A stretch of DNA of 64,000 bases, taken from assembly GCF_025148125.1 (NCBI RefSeq), contig NZ_CP102267.1:3234501-3298500 (forward strand), read 5' to 3'. The notes below the pieces were generated by a model. That model was not told where the DNA came from and did not search any database. It saw only the letters and a list, made by a program, of their open reading frames with translations. The translations under genes and the position numbers were made by a program. Each line of letters begins with the position of its first letter. Position 1 is the stretch's first letter. Below, one piece after another: positions 1-9,361 of the stretch. The DNA comes from Blautia wexlerae DSM 19850. GTDB taxonomy: Bacteria; Bacillota; Clostridia; Lachnospirales; Lachnospiraceae.

Positions 1-2965
1 TCTTTACAGAATTTTTCTGTCCTTTGCCCTTGAAAAGCTTCTGGTATGCACTTAATTTTGCTGCCGGAACTTTGATTACTGCCTTAGCAGAAATTCCCTT
101 TAATGCAGATGCTCCTACTGTTTTGAGCACTTTAGAATTAACTGTAATGGAAGTCAGCGCTTTACATCCGTTAAACGCCTGTTTTCCAATTGTGGTTACT
201 TTGGATCCTATCGTGACTTTTTTCAGTTTTGTGCAGCCATTAAATGCTTTATCACCAATTGCTGTTACATTAAATGTATAACCATTAATTTTTACTGTTG
301 CAGGAACAGATGCACTTGTAAGAGTTTTCTCTGCCGGAGCATAAACGCTTACTGTTCCATTCTTGTATGCGGATTTAGTTACCTTGTATTTCAGGTTTCC
401 GGATGTGTATACCTTTCCTTTTGCCGGAATCGCCGCAATTTCGAAATTCTGGATCGCTGTGCCAACATAATTGCCTTTACCTGTAATGATCACAGATGCT
501 GTGGAGCCGGTTTTTGTGTTATTTGCATAGGAAACGGTGTAGTCTGTTCCGGCTTTCAGTTTCTTGCCGTTTAAGGTTACTGTTACTGACGGTTTAAGCG
601 CCTTACCTGCATAAAGTTGAGTCTTGATTGTAGAAATTTGTGCAGATGCGATGCTGTTCAGAGATTGACCTGAGAACTCATAGTATGCAGGAATCTCAAC
701 AGCTTTTATTTTCTCTTCATTTGTCCACCAGTCTACATAAAATAAACGATGTTTATTTCCATCAATTCCGGCTGTTAAACCTTCGAATTCATCTAGATGA
801 ATGTATCGAGGAAGTACTACTCCATATTTTTTCTCACCATTTACATCAAATCTAAACTGCGCCAGAAGTCTGTTTGTAGAATATTCTTCATCCAGACTAG
901 CATTGACCGTAACAAGATTTATTTCTTCATTCTTGTATATTTTTGTAAAGTAAAACCAGTCATTATCCTCTGTCTCATCCCATGCATACCTATATGTTGG
1001 ATCAAAACAGTCTTTCGATACAGGAACGCCTGCTGCCTGCGCTTCTTTTGTATCAAACTGTCGAACGATCAGATTTCTTGAATATGTCTCACCTTCCGTT
1101 TCATATGTACCAAGTTTCAATGCTCCACCTATATACAGCTGCGCTGTCTGTTTTCCGTTTGTTCCAAGATAAATCTGCGGAATTGCTGTCTGAGAGTATT
1201 CTGCACTGTCAATTTCACCAAATTTCAGATAAGCTCCCGGCTGTCCATAAATGGTTATTTCCGGATTAATCACTGCTTTCTCAAAATTCAGATATTCAGA
1301 TACAACCAGACATACACCCTCTTCTGATGTCAGTTCTTTACAGTTCAGGCTCTTCACTACAGCATCCGCAATCTTAATTTTATCTGCTGTTACATTTGCA
1401 TTTAATCTGGCATTCATAAGTTCCACTTCTCCAGAGCCTGTAAAGGTTAAAGTATTCGCCTTTACAAGAATCCTGGACAGTGACAGTTTCTTGCCTGCCG
1501 GAACATTTACAGAAGAAATTGAAACCGGAACAAAATTATCTGTATCTGTGCTTTCGTCATAATTATTCTGTCCCTCTATCTTCAGTGCTTTCGCAGCACT
1601 TGGAACAGTAAGCGTTCCACTGATCTTGGTGTTAGCTTTCATATTCATCAGATAATAGCCACTGGCATTGTTCTTCTTCTGATATGCATTTATATATCTT
1701 TCCGCCTGTGCTGTCGGTGCGACATTAATCCACACACATCCTCCATCAGGGAATTCTGCCCTTCCGTGTGCCTCGAAAATCTCCTTTGCTGACATTCCTT
1801 CACAATCCCGGAATTCCTGAAGATCAACCGCATTATCTTTATCCGGATTCCAGATTTTTCCATTCATATCCTGAGTCGTACCATCTTCTGAATAGACCCA
1901 AATTCTGGAAAGCATTTCCACAATATCTTCGTCAGACATATCATACTTCACTGCCTGTGTACCAGCCGGAACAGGAATATCTTCCCATTCACTTTTCTCA
2001 TCTGATGTATTATATATAATTCCAATTCCGTAAGGACTGCTCCACTTCTCTCCATTTTCATTTTCAAACTCGCCAGTACCCCAGTCAAATGTTTTATGGA
2101 ATACCGGAGCAGTCTTACTGTTTACAATGTGTATAAAAAAAGCATTTTCTTCCTGTGGATTGTTTTTGATATTATCCGTTTCATTGTAAATATTAAAAAA
2201 TTCACTGGAACCAAATACCTGCAGATCATGGCTGTTATTTCTCAGATATATATTTTCTACTCCGGAAATACCACCTATCGCATTATTCTGCCCACAAAAG
2301 ATCACTTTATCATCGGAACCAGTTCCTTTTAATACGCTTCTCATATCCTGACAGAAGAAAGCTGTCGTTCCTTTTCCTTCTTTGATTTCAATCGTCTCTG
2401 GCGGATCTATCATACCCCAGAATGCGATGTTTCCGTTCGGTGTAATACTTCTGGCTCTTGCATTCTCCACCAGTACTGTCATCCCTTCAGGAGCCACAAA
2501 GTCTGCTGCATCTTCCAGATCCTGGACGCTTACAAAACAGTATCCTGTATTTTCTCCTTCGATACTGTTTAACGCACTTGAAAAAGTAGTGTCTTCTACT
2601 GTTTTCATGTCCACTTCCGGACGTTCTTCATTCTGCAGGGCATTATTGTACTGTTCCTCTGTTATGTATGCCACTTCAAAAGATCCTTTTACCTGTTTAG
2701 CACCTGCTGCGTCTGTCGATGCCTCTGATTCTTCTGATGTAAATCCGTCCACTTCCGGCGCTTCGTCCGTACCAAAATCTGATACTTCTTCCCCGGATGT
2801 CCAGATTTCTGCCGTATCCTCTGCTTCGGCTTCTTCCTCCGTGCCCTGCATCTCTACAGTTTCTTCCCCCGAAGAAAATTCTGCACCCATAACAGCTGCG
2901 CTTTCTGCCACAGATGTTATGCACATAAGTGCTGCCAACAATAATGCGACTTGTTTTTTCTTCAT
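1..2965 (-). CDS. Large secreted BspA-like leucine-rich-repeat surface protein (C-terminus outside window)
   Basis: One open frame of about 988 codons runs from the ATG at 2965 past the left edge without a stop. An AGGAGG ribosome site lies about 9 bases upstream. The N-terminus is a signal peptide (MKKKQVALLLAALMCITSVA). An acidic Glu/Ser/Thr-rich stretch follows, then a long beta-rich region of about 600 residues resembling stacked strands (around 1130-1560). Near 480-640 is an Ig-like module with the signature LKAGTDYTVSYANN that is common in Lachnospiraceae surface proteins. The segment at 24-330 has LRR_5/BspA repeats (IGDKAFNGCTKL, then IGKQAFNGCKAL). No cell-wall anchor is visible because the end is missing. 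The likely role is adhesion or matrix/host interaction at the cell surface. The substrate is unknown. Confidence 0.85.
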   Translation of the reverse strand, partial: MKKKQVALLLAALMCITSVAESAAVMGAEFSSGEETVEMQGTEEEAEAEDTAEIWTSGEEVSDFGTDEAPEVDGFTSEESEASTDAAGAKQVKGSFEVAYITEEQYNNALQNEERPEVDMKTVEDTTFSSALNSIEGENTGYCFVSVQDLEDAADFVAPEGMTVLVENARARSITPNGNIAFWGMIDPPETIEIKEGKGTTAFFCQDMRSVLKGTGSDDKVIFCGQNNAIGGISGVENIYLRNNSHDLQVFGSSEFFNIYNETDNIKNNPQEENAFFIHIVNSKTAPVFHKTFDWGTGEFENENGEKWSSPYGIGIIYNTSDEKSEWEDIPVPAGTQAVKYDMSDEDIVEMLSRIWVYSEDGTTQDMNGKIWNPDKDNAVDLQEFRDCEGMSAKEIFEAHGRAEFPDGGCVWINVAPTAQAERYINAYQKKNNASGYYLMNMKANTKISGTLTVPSAAKALKIEGQNNYDESTDTDNFVPVSISSVNVPAGKKLSLSRILVKANTLTFTGSGEVELMNARLNANVTADKIKIADAVVKSLNCKELTSEEGVCLVVSEYLNFEKAVINPEITIYGQPGAYLKFGEIDSAEYSQTAIPQIYLGTNGKQTAQLYIGGALKLGTYETEGETYSRNLIVRQFDTKEAQAAGVPVSKDCFDPTYRYAWDETEDNDWFYFTKIYKNEEINLVTVNASLDEEYSTNRLLAQFRFDVNGEKKYGVVLPRYIHLDEFEGLTAGIDGNKHRLFYVDWWTNEEKIKAVEIPAYYEFSGQSLNSIASAQISTIKTQLYAGKALKPSVTVTLNGKKLKAGTDYTVSYANNTKTGSTASVIITGKGNYVGTAIQNFEIAAIPAKGKVYTSGNLKYKVTKSAYKNGTVSVYAPAEKTLTSASVPATVKINGYTFNVTAIGDKAFNGCTKLKKVTIGSKVTTIGKQAFNGCKALTSITVNSKVLKTVGASALKGISAKAVIKVPAAKLSAYQKLFKGKGQKNSVK

Positions 2966-3143
2966 ACGTAAAACCCTCCTTTTTCTGGATTTGAGTGTAT
3001 TAAAAAAAGCACCCTGCAAGATGTAATCGCAGCTTGCACAATTTGCGAGAATGATTTTTTTAGTACCTCTGTAATTTTATACACTGCCATCTTCATTTTT
3101 GACAGCGTTCAGAATCCCTTCAGGGATATCTTTCAAAAATATT

Positions 3144-3551
3144 TTACAGTAAAATCTCTTCCCCTATTTCATCCAGGAAGCTGTTCATCTCTTCTAGTGT
3201 CATCTTCTCTTCCAGTCCATAAATAATTGCTGCATCGTAACGTACGCGCGGATAAAGTCTCGGCTTCTGACCGATATCCAGAAGCCTTTGTGTATCCGAC
3301 AGATCAAGAGAAAGGAGAAACGCACACTGCAGTAGTATTTTCCTTGTGGGGATTCGCTGACCGCCAAACAGTTTTCGTGCATAGGATTCTTCCAGATTCA
3401 GCTTTCGCACAATGTCTTTCTTTTTCATTCCACGCTCTTCGATTATATGCTCAAGATAAAGCCCTACCTCTACCTTGTTTCCTCGTTCCCTTGCAAAATA
3501 TGCGGCGCCTTCCTCTTTTATCATTCCCATGATTTCTTCTGTTTCTTTCAT
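3144..3551 (-). CDS. Helix-turn-helix (XRE-like) protein next to Ser/Thr kinase
   Basis: 135 residues. The centre (about residues 26-75) resembles an XRE-type HTH: VEVGLYLEHIIEERGMKKKDIVRKLN, then ESYARKLFGGQRIPTRKILLQ and a hydrophobic helix LLSLDLSDTQRLLDI. The acidic C-terminus (EEMNSFLDEIGEEILL) may be an interaction tail. The ATG at 3551 has a GAGGTG site about 9 bases upstream; an in-frame ATG at 3530 is the alternative. It lies about 175 bp downstream of the Ser/Thr kinase on the same strand. Inference: it may be a DNA-binding output or substrate of that kinase. No target is visible. Confidence 0.75.
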   Translation of the reverse strand: MKETEEIMGMIKEEGAAYFARERGNKVEVGLYLEHIIEERGMKKKDIVRKLNLEESYARKLFGGQRIPTRKILLQCAFLLSLDLSDTQRLLDIGQKPRLYPRVRYDAAIIYGLEEKMTLEEMNSFLDEIGEEILL

Positions 3552-3726
3552 TTCTTCTCACACCTCTTTCCTGTTCATATCTCCCTTCTGTCAAAACCCG
3601 AGGTTGTTTTTTTTGATCTTTACCACTATCCGTTATCTGATGACTGATCCATAATTTAAAAGCAGATATGATACTGTTAAGTGTACCATATCTGCCCATT
3701 TTAGAGCGGGACAATTTTGTCCCTTT

Positions 3727-5652
3727 TTATGTATAAATTTCAAAATCAGGGGAAGAATCTATCTTCATGATTTTTTCTTTTTGTCCCTCTGTACAGTGTA
3801 CCTCTGTTAGTCCCGAATGTCCAAACAGCGGTTCAAAATTTTCAATATCTGCATTGGAAATATCTATTACCTGCAGATTCTTTGCTCCTGTGACAGGAGA
3901 CAGATCTTTCACCAGGCTGAAACTCACTGACAGGAAATTTAATGAAGGAAACTGTTCGATTCCTTCCAACGAGGAAATCTGTGTTGTGAATGCAAGTGTC
4001 TCCAGCTGTGTCATCCCTTTCAATGGTTTCAGATTCTCCAGTATGGTACTATCCCCCCACATGAACAGCGCCTTTAAGGTACTCATCTGCGAAAGAGTTT
4101 CGGCAGCCGCCTCATTTACATCACACATGCACAGAGTATCCAGTTTCTTCATCTCTGCCAATGGCTCAAATATATTGTTTTCTACTTCCACATTACTCAT
4201 ATCCAGGTAATCCAGGCTCAGATTTTTCAGAAAGTCTATATCTGTCAGATTCATCCCCTGTATATTTAATCTTAAAATGCCTGTGCATTCTCCAATCACT
4301 GACAGATTCTCTGCCGGATTCTCCATAATACAGAGGGTATCCAGATCTATCAGATTCAAAAGCACAGAGAAATCTGTGATCATATTCTTGCTCAGATAAA
4401 GTTTTTTCAAAGGCAACTCTTTTAACCCGGAAATATCTTCGATTTTCTGGTTACACAGCGCAAGTTCCTCCAGATTTACCATTTGTGCCAGATCCGAAAG
4501 ATCTGTAATATTTCCGCGCACAGATCCGAAGCTGCTGTCCTTTCCATCCACATGGTGGCCTTCACCCCAGAATGTGTCCTCATCATCAAGAATTTCTTTT
4601 CCGACAATGCGGAGTTTCCTTACATCCTCCAGCATAGAGGCAGTTATTTTGTCTGTCTTTGAAAGCCCCAGTTCCTTGCGCACGGCTTCTTCTATCAGTT
4701 CTTCTCTGAAGGTTATCTCTGCCTGTATCTGTTCTTCTGCCGCACTCTGTTCTGCCGTTTCAATCCTTTTGTTTTCAATCACTGTGCCATCCGGGGAAAA
4801 AATTGCCAGTATATAACCTGCTGCAATCAGTCCAAAGACTGCGCCTGCTTTTTTATAAACCTTTTTTCTATTGTTCGCCTGACATTTCTCAACTGCTCTC
4901 CTTAATTGCGCAGCATCTCCATATCTTTTATCAGGCTCAAAAGAGCAGGCCTTCTCTATTATCTTTTTCATTCTCCGGCTCACTGCACACTCAGAAAGCT
5001 GATTCTTTTCATAGCTCTCTGAAACCATATACAGCATTGTCTGCCCGATTGCATACACATCTGTACGCTGGTCTGTCTGTGTATAGCCATACTGCTCTGG
5101 CGCCGCAGTTCCTCTGGTACCCACCACAAAAGTATCACGCGACCCATCTTTTTTATAACTGCGCATAGTACCGAAATCAATGAATACCACCTCACCACCA
5201 GGTGTGACCACTATATTCTCCGGTTTTATATCCCGGTGTATCATAGGCTCATCCGGATTCTGAAACTGCTCTGCTGTCTGGCATATCTTCCTGCTGATCC
5301 TGCAGATTTCCGCTTCTGATATGCCACCTTTTTGCAAAACCATCTGAGCCAGAGACATTCCCTCTATATATTCCCTTACCAGATACACTTCGCCATTTTC
5401 TTCAAATATCCTGTATGTCTTTGGAATCCCGGACAATTTCCTGTCCGCCATTTTTTCCATGATTTCCATTTCATTGCGCAGAAACTCTGCCTGCCTGTTA
5501 CGCCCCCATTTAAGCACGCACAGGATTCCGGTAACTGTCTCTTTCACCAGGAAAGTGGATGAATCTTCACTTTCCTTCAGACATTCATATACAGTCCAGT
5601 GTTCTTGCATGTCTTCTGGCAAATAATCGTTCCATATCTTGTTCTCTTTCAT
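3727..5652 (-). CDS. Membrane Ser/Thr protein kinase with extracellular leucine-rich repeats
   Basis: 641 residues from the ATG at 5652, which has GGAGAG 5-7 bases upstream. A longer frame to 5694 exists but its ATG lacks such a site. Hanks-type kinase features: Lys48 in CVLKW, HRDIKPEN at about 139-146, DFG at 159-161 and the APEQ P+1 motif at about 184-187. One membrane helix follows at about 268-286 (AVFGLIAAGYILAIF). Beyond it are a charged linker and about 250 residues of short leucine-rich repeats (LEELALCNQKIEDISGL and similar). The kinase should be cytoplasmic and the LRR outside. PASTA modules, usual on Firmicute PrkC-type kinases, are absent, so the sensed ligand is probably not muropeptide. 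The HTH gene follows at once. Confidence 0.9.
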   Translation of the reverse strand: MKENKIWNDYLPEDMQEHWTVYECLKESEDSSTFLVKETVTGILCVLKWGRNRQAEFLRNEMEIMEKMADRKLSGIPKTYRIFEENGEVYLVREYIEGMSLAQMVLQKGGISEAEICRISRKICQTAEQFQNPDEPMIHRDIKPENIVVTPGGEVVFIDFGTMRSYKKDGSRDTFVVGTRGTAAPEQYGYTQTDQRTDVYAIGQTMLYMVSESYEKNQLSECAVSRRMKKIIEKACSFEPDKRYGDAAQLRRAVEKCQANNRKKVYKKAGAVFGLIAAGYILAIFSPDGTVIENKRIETAEQSAAEEQIQAEITFREELIEEAVRKELGLSKTDKITASMLEDVRKLRIVGKEILDDEDTFWGEGHHVDGKDSSFGSVRGNITDLSDLAQMVNLEELALCNQKIEDISGLKELPLKKLYLSKNMITDFSVLLNLIDLDTLCIMENPAENLSVIGECTGILRLNIQGMNLTDIDFLKNLSLDYLDMSNVEVENNIFEPLAEMKKLDTLCMCDVNEAAAETLSQMSTLKALFMWGDSTILENLKPLKGMTQLETLAFTTQISSLEGIEQFPSLNFLSVSFSLVKDLSPVTGAKNLQVIDISNADIENFEPLFGHSGLTEVHCTEGQKEKIMKIDSSPDFEIYT

Positions 5653-5828
5653 ACAATCTCTCCTGCTTTGGTATAACCGACCGCCGACAATCAAAAATTG
5701 GTCACATTTTTTCGCATCGCCATGATAATTTTATATCAGTTTCCCGATAAATCGGATTGTCTGTCGTTTTTTATAGAATTACTATAGATTGTATCAGAAA
5801 ACTCATGGAAATCCTATATGTTTTTGCA

Positions 5829-5870
5829 CAAAAAAGATTCCCTTCCCAGTTTTACCTGAAAAAGGAATCT
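5829..5870 (-). terminator. Rho-independent terminator after metQ
   Basis: On the minus strand AGATTCC pairs with GGAATCT and is followed by TTTTTT, 15 bases after the metQ stop. It closes the metNIQ transcript before the kinase gene. Confidence 0.75.
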
Positions 5871-5884
5871 CCTGTTATCTTTAC

Positions 5885-6829
5885 TTATTCAGCGTCTTCT
5901 GCTGTGTCAGCTGTATCTGCATTTTCTTCTGCTGTGTCAGCTGTATCTGCATTTTCTGCATCTTTGCTGTCTGCATCATCTACATCTTCTGTATCTGCTT
6001 CTTCTGCATCTGAGCTTTCTTCAAAAGGAATTACTGCACCATCATATTTCTCATTGATAAAATCTTTAATCTCATCAGATTTCAGTACATCTACAAGTGC
6101 CTGAATCTTTTCGCTGTCTTCATTGCCTTCTTTTACTGCGATTACGTTTACATATGTCTTTGCTGCTTCAGAATCAGATTTCTCATATGCAAGTGCATCT
6201 TTTCCAACTGAGAAGCCTGCTTCCAGAGCATAGTTTCCGTTTAATACTACGTAAGCTGTCTCGCCTGTTACACGTGCAACCTGTGCAGCTTCCAGTTCTA
6301 CGATTTCTACATTATGAGGATTCTCTTCGATATCCTTAACTGTTGCATTTAATCCGGCGCCATCTTTCAGTGTGATGATTCCGTTGTCCTGGAGAAGAAG
6401 AAGTGCTCTTGCTTCATTTGTTGTATCATTTGGTACTGCGATAGAATCTCCATCTTCCAGGTCATCCAGGCTGTCTTTTGTTCCCGGATAAATTCCGAAT
6501 GGCTCATAATGAATACCACCTGCATTTACAAGGTGTGTACCTTTCTCTTCATTAAACTGATCCAGATATGGGATATGCTGGAAGTAGTTCGCATCGAATT
6601 CTCCGCTCTCAACTACCTCGTTTGGTCTTACATAGTCATCAAATACGGTAACTTCAAGGTCATATCCTTCTTTCTCAAGAATTGGCTTTGCTTCTTCAAG
6701 GATTTCTGCGTGGGGTGTTGCAGACGCTGCAACTGTGATTGTCTTGTCATCATCCTTTGCGTAAACTCCTGTGCTTAAAGTTCCTGCTACTAATACTCCT
6801 GTTAAAACTGCTGCCACTAATTTTTTCAT
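5885..6829 (-). CDS. metQ: MetQ/NlpA-family methionine-binding protein, without a lipobox cysteine
   Basis: 314 residues with the NlpA/MetQ fold: ITVAASATPHAEILEEAKPIL, then EFDANYFQHIPYLDQFN and IAVPNDTTNEARALLLL. It follows metI and metN in the same operon, so it should deliver methionine to the MetNI ABC transporter. The signal peptide (residues 1-24, ending GTLSTGVYA) has a signal-peptidase-I-type end. There is no lipobox, and no cysteine anywhere in the protein, whereas Gram-positive MetQ proteins are normally lipoproteins. The last 45 or so residues are an acidic Ala/Asp/Glu/Thr tail containing a duplicated ENADTADTAE unit, encoded by about 30-bp tandem repeats near 5893-5955. Whether it stays at the membrane or is released cannot be told from sequence. 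Confidence 0.9.
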   Translation of the reverse strand: MKKLVAAVLTGVLVAGTLSTGVYAKDDDKTITVAASATPHAEILEEAKPILEKEGYDLEVTVFDDYVRPNEVVESGEFDANYFQHIPYLDQFNEEKGTHLVNAGGIHYEPFGIYPGTKDSLDDLEDGDSIAVPNDTTNEARALLLLQDNGIITLKDGAGLNATVKDIEENPHNVEIVELEAAQVARVTGETAYVVLNGNYALEAGFSVGKDALAYEKSDSEAAKTYVNVIAVKEGNEDSEKIQALVDVLKSDEIKDFINEKYDGAVIPFEESSDAEEADTEDVDDADSKDAENADTADTAEENADTADTAEDAE

Positions 6830-6900
6830 AATAATTGTCCTCCTGAATTTTATATTTTAACTTTTTTCATAACCATTTTATAATCAACGATTTCTTAAAA

Positions 6901-7560
6901 CTACTTTCTTCTGTCAATCTTATTTGCGATCATCATTCCCACTGACTGGAAAATCTGTACCAGCACCACCAGCAGGATAACTGTGACGATCATGATATCT
7001 GACTGATATCTGTAATATCCATAGCGGATGGCGATATCACCAAGTCCGCCTCCTCCTACTGCACCGGACATGGCCGAATAGCCAAGAATCGTTCCAATCG
7101 CAATAGTCGCTCCTGTGATCAGTGAAGTTCTTGCTTCTACCAGAAGAACCTTCACGATGATTCTTATATTACTAGCACCCATAGCTCTGGCTGCCTCGAT
7201 CACACCTGCATCTACCTCTTTAATAGACGATTCCACCATTCGTGCGATAAAAGGAATGGCAGCCACTACCAGAGGAACTACCGTTGCTGTTGATCCATAG
7301 CTCTTTCCCACCACTGCTCTGGTAAAAGGAATCAGCAGGATCAGTAAGATCAGAAACGGAATACTTCTCACAATATTTGCAATTGCATCCAGTATCTTAT
7401 ACAACACTGCATTTGGTTTCAGTCCCTCTTTATCAGACACTGCCAGCAGCACTCCCATAGGAAGTCCGAACAGGTATCCCAGAACTGTGGAAAGAACTGT
7501 CATGTAAAGTGTTTCTCCCACACCCTGGACAATCATCATTATTGTTTCATGATCCCACAT
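6901..7560 (-). CDS. metI: Methionine ABC transporter permease MetI
   Basis: 219 residues, the normal MetI size, with five hydrophobic helices. The EAA loop reads EAARAMGASNIRIIVKVLL around residues 132-150 and contacts the ATPase. The C-terminal helices include GTILGYSAMSGAVGGGGLGD, typical of D-methionine permeases. The start overlaps the metN stop by 14 bases, indicating translational coupling. It forms the membrane channel of the MetNIQ importer in the cytoplasmic membrane. Confidence 0.95.
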   Translation of the reverse strand: MWDHETIMMIVQGVGETLYMTVLSTVLGYLFGLPMGVLLAVSDKEGLKPNAVLYKILDAIANIVRSIPFLILLILLIPFTRAVVGKSYGSTATVVPLVVAAIPFIARMVESSIKEVDAGVIEAARAMGASNIRIIVKVLLVEARTSLITGATIAIGTILGYSAMSGAVGGGGLGDIAIRYGYYRYQSDIMIVTVILLVVLVQIFQSVGMMIANKIDRRK

Positions 7561-8602
7561 ATTCTGTCACCTCCCCGATTGCTAAACCTTTTTCTTTCAG
7601 ATACTGCTTCATCATTTCTGTCCTGGTGCTGCCTTCCATGAACTCCAGTATCATCTCTCCCTTGGCTACACCACCTACATTCTTGGTATCTGCCTTCAGG
7701 ATATTTACCGGTTCTCCGAAGGTAAGGATCAGATTTGCGATCACAGGCTCAAAAGCTGAATTCTCTGAAAATACAATTCGTATTTTCTCACCGCTTTTGA
7801 TCTCTGCCTGTCCTTTTTCCCTGCCTGCATCCAGTCTGCTGTCTGCGTCGATATCAGAGCCTGTATCCTTTCGGATCAGTTCTTTGGCAACCTCTGACTG
7901 AGGATTTGCAAAAATATCTGCAACCAGTCCCTTCTCAACCACTTCACCCTCATACATGATCGCCACATGTGTACAGATTTCACGCACAACCGACATCTGA
8001 TGAGTAATGATCACTATGGTGATTCCAAACTGTCTGTTAATCTTTTTCAGCAATTCCAGAATGGAAGAAGTAGTCTGCGGATCCAGTGCACTGGTAGCCT
8101 CATCACAAAGTAAGATTTTCGGATCCGATGCAAGTGCTCTTGCAATGGCAACCCTCTGCTTCTGACCACCGGAAAGCTGTGCAGGATAAGCATTCTGTCT
8201 GTCCCCCAGACCAACGATCTCCAAAAGCTCTGCTGCCCTCTTTCTGGCCTCTGCCTTCTTCTTTCCTTTTATATAAAGGGGAAAACAGACATTATCGATC
8301 ACTGACTTCTGCATCAGCAGATTGAAATGCTGGAAGATCATACCAATCTCTTCCCTCTGTTTTCTCAATTCCTTCTCTGTCAAATCTCCAAGAGCCTTCC
8401 CATCTATCAGAACCTGTCCCTCTGTAGGAACCTCCAGAAAATTCATACATCGTACCAATGTACTCTTACCTGCCCCCGACATACCGATAATCCCATATAT
8501 ATCACCGGAATCGATATTCAGGTTCACATCCTTCAAAGCCTCGACCACGCCATCTTTCGTGTCAAAAGACTTCCGGACCTTCTCAATCACAATCCCAGAC
8601 AT
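7547..8602 (-). CDS. metN: Methionine ABC transporter ATP-binding protein MetN
   Basis: 351 residues from the ATG at 8602, chosen because GGGAG lies just upstream and the protein then begins MSGIVIEKVRKSF. A longer frame to 8695 lacks a good start. Walker A is GMSGAGKST, the signature is LSGGQKQRVAIARAL and Walker B is ILLCDEATSALD. The C-terminal 75 residues form a NIL domain (NLILTFGEPVNIL), the methionine-sensing regulatory domain of MetN in which substrate binding trans-inhibits transport. First gene of the metNIQ operon. No SAM riboswitch or methionine T-box is visible in front of it. Confidence 0.95.
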   Translation of the reverse strand: MSGIVIEKVRKSFDTKDGVVEALKDVNLNIDSGDIYGIIGMSGAGKSTLVRCMNFLEVPTEGQVLIDGKALGDLTEKELRKQREEIGMIFQHFNLLMQKSVIDNVCFPLYIKGKKKAEARKRAAELLEIVGLGDRQNAYPAQLSGGQKQRVAIARALASDPKILLCDEATSALDPQTTSSILELLKKINRQFGITIVIITHQMSVVREICTHVAIMYEGEVVEKGLVADIFANPQSEVAKELIRKDTGSDIDADSRLDAGREKGQAEIKSGEKIRIVFSENSAFEPVIANLILTFGEPVNILKADTKNVGGVAKGEMILEFMEGSTRTEMMKQYLKEKGLAIGEVTEYVGS

Positions 8603-8648
8603 CTCATTCTCCCTCTCTCTTATTCCCCGCTCCGTTGAGCATGAACAT

Positions 8649-8678
8649 ACTATACCACTACACTTCCAAATATGCCAA
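8649..8678 (-). promoter_or_regulatory. Sigma-A promoter for metNIQ
   Basis: On the minus strand a -35 TTGGCA (8673-8678) and a -10 TATAGT (8649-8654) are separated by 18 bases. They lie about 45 bp ahead of the metN start. Confidence 0.65.
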
Positions 8679-8768
8679 TTCATAATATCTAGCACCAGTT
8701 ATAGTTTAAAACTATATTTTTATCGCTTTACCACATCAAATTCTATATCTCCTGGATTTATTCAGAAA

Positions 8769-8812
8769 GAAAAACAGCAGGAGAAAGGTCATATTCCTTT
8801 CATCCTACTGCT
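8769..8812 (-). terminator. Terminator-like hairpin upstream of metN
   Basis: AGCAG..GAAAGG pairs with CCTTTC..CTGCT. On the minus strand it is followed by GTTTTTCTTTC. It precedes the metN promoter, so it more likely ends transcription from the decayed upstream region than attenuates metN. Confidence 0.55.
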
Positions 8813-8820
8813 TTGAAAAC

Positions 8821-9133
8821 GTAATATTCATTAAATTCCATCATCCACATCCGGTTCTTTGGGATTTGCACTTTTGCATCCATTACAGGTCATCCTCTGC
8901 TATATTCATTTTGACTTGGATAATCCATCTGAGAATAATTTGTCGTTTTGTCCCATGTAACATGAACCTGAGTCAAGCGGATATTCGCAATCCGGATCCA
9001 GAATACGCACTTACCATTTTTACTCTTCCAGGTATTTTTTGCGCAGCATTTACAGTTACTGACATTACCATACAAAACAGTATCAAAAAACACCTGTCAA
9101 AATCGCTGAGAACTTTTTCTTCCTCTTAGCTCC
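8821..9133. other. Non-coding spacer in decayed region
   Basis: No convincing gene. Short frames on both strands lack ribosome sites and family resemblance. It contains one copy (8972-8994) of a motif, GCGGATATTCGCAATCCG in its core, that recurs at 18374-18396 and 54309-54330. Confidence 0.5.
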
Positions 9134-9361
9134 TTATCTTTTAATTTTTTTCACAGATGAGAACGCACTGTAAACTTTCTTTCCTTTCACTGTCTGATAT
9201 GCGCGGATTTTATACTGATAAGTAGTATTCTTTTTTAATCCCTTATCTGTAAAAGAAGTGGATCTTGTGTCACTGACTTTTTTCCATGTCTTTCCAGTCA
9301 GTTTGTATACTTCATAACCAGATGCACCTTTTGTCTTGGCCCAGGTTACTTTCCAGCTCTG
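9134..9361 (-). pseudogene. 3' remnant of a fibronectin type III surface-protein gene
   Basis: The frame that ends with TAA at 9134-9136 reads SWKVTWAKTKGASGYEVYK, then YQYKIRAYQTVKGKKVYSAF and a lysine-rich end (VKKIKR). This is the classic final Fn3-like module of Clostridial surface proteins (W-x-K..GYEVY..Y-x-YKIRAY). No start or 5' part exists here. Upstream, in the same frame, lies a TGA stop that ends a Crp-family fragment. The join near 9361 is therefore a deletion scar that fused two unrelated genes. Confidence 0.75.

Noticed and set aside
8603-8868. Possible SAM riboswitch or T-box controlling metNIQ
   Set aside because: No GGTACC-type T-box core and no SAM aptamer pattern could be read. 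Only a promoter and a terminator-like hairpin are present.
8890-9093. Open frames on both strands in the 8.8-9.1 kb gap
   Set aside because: No ribosome sites or family resemblance; the frames overlap a dispersed motif and lie next to gene remnants.
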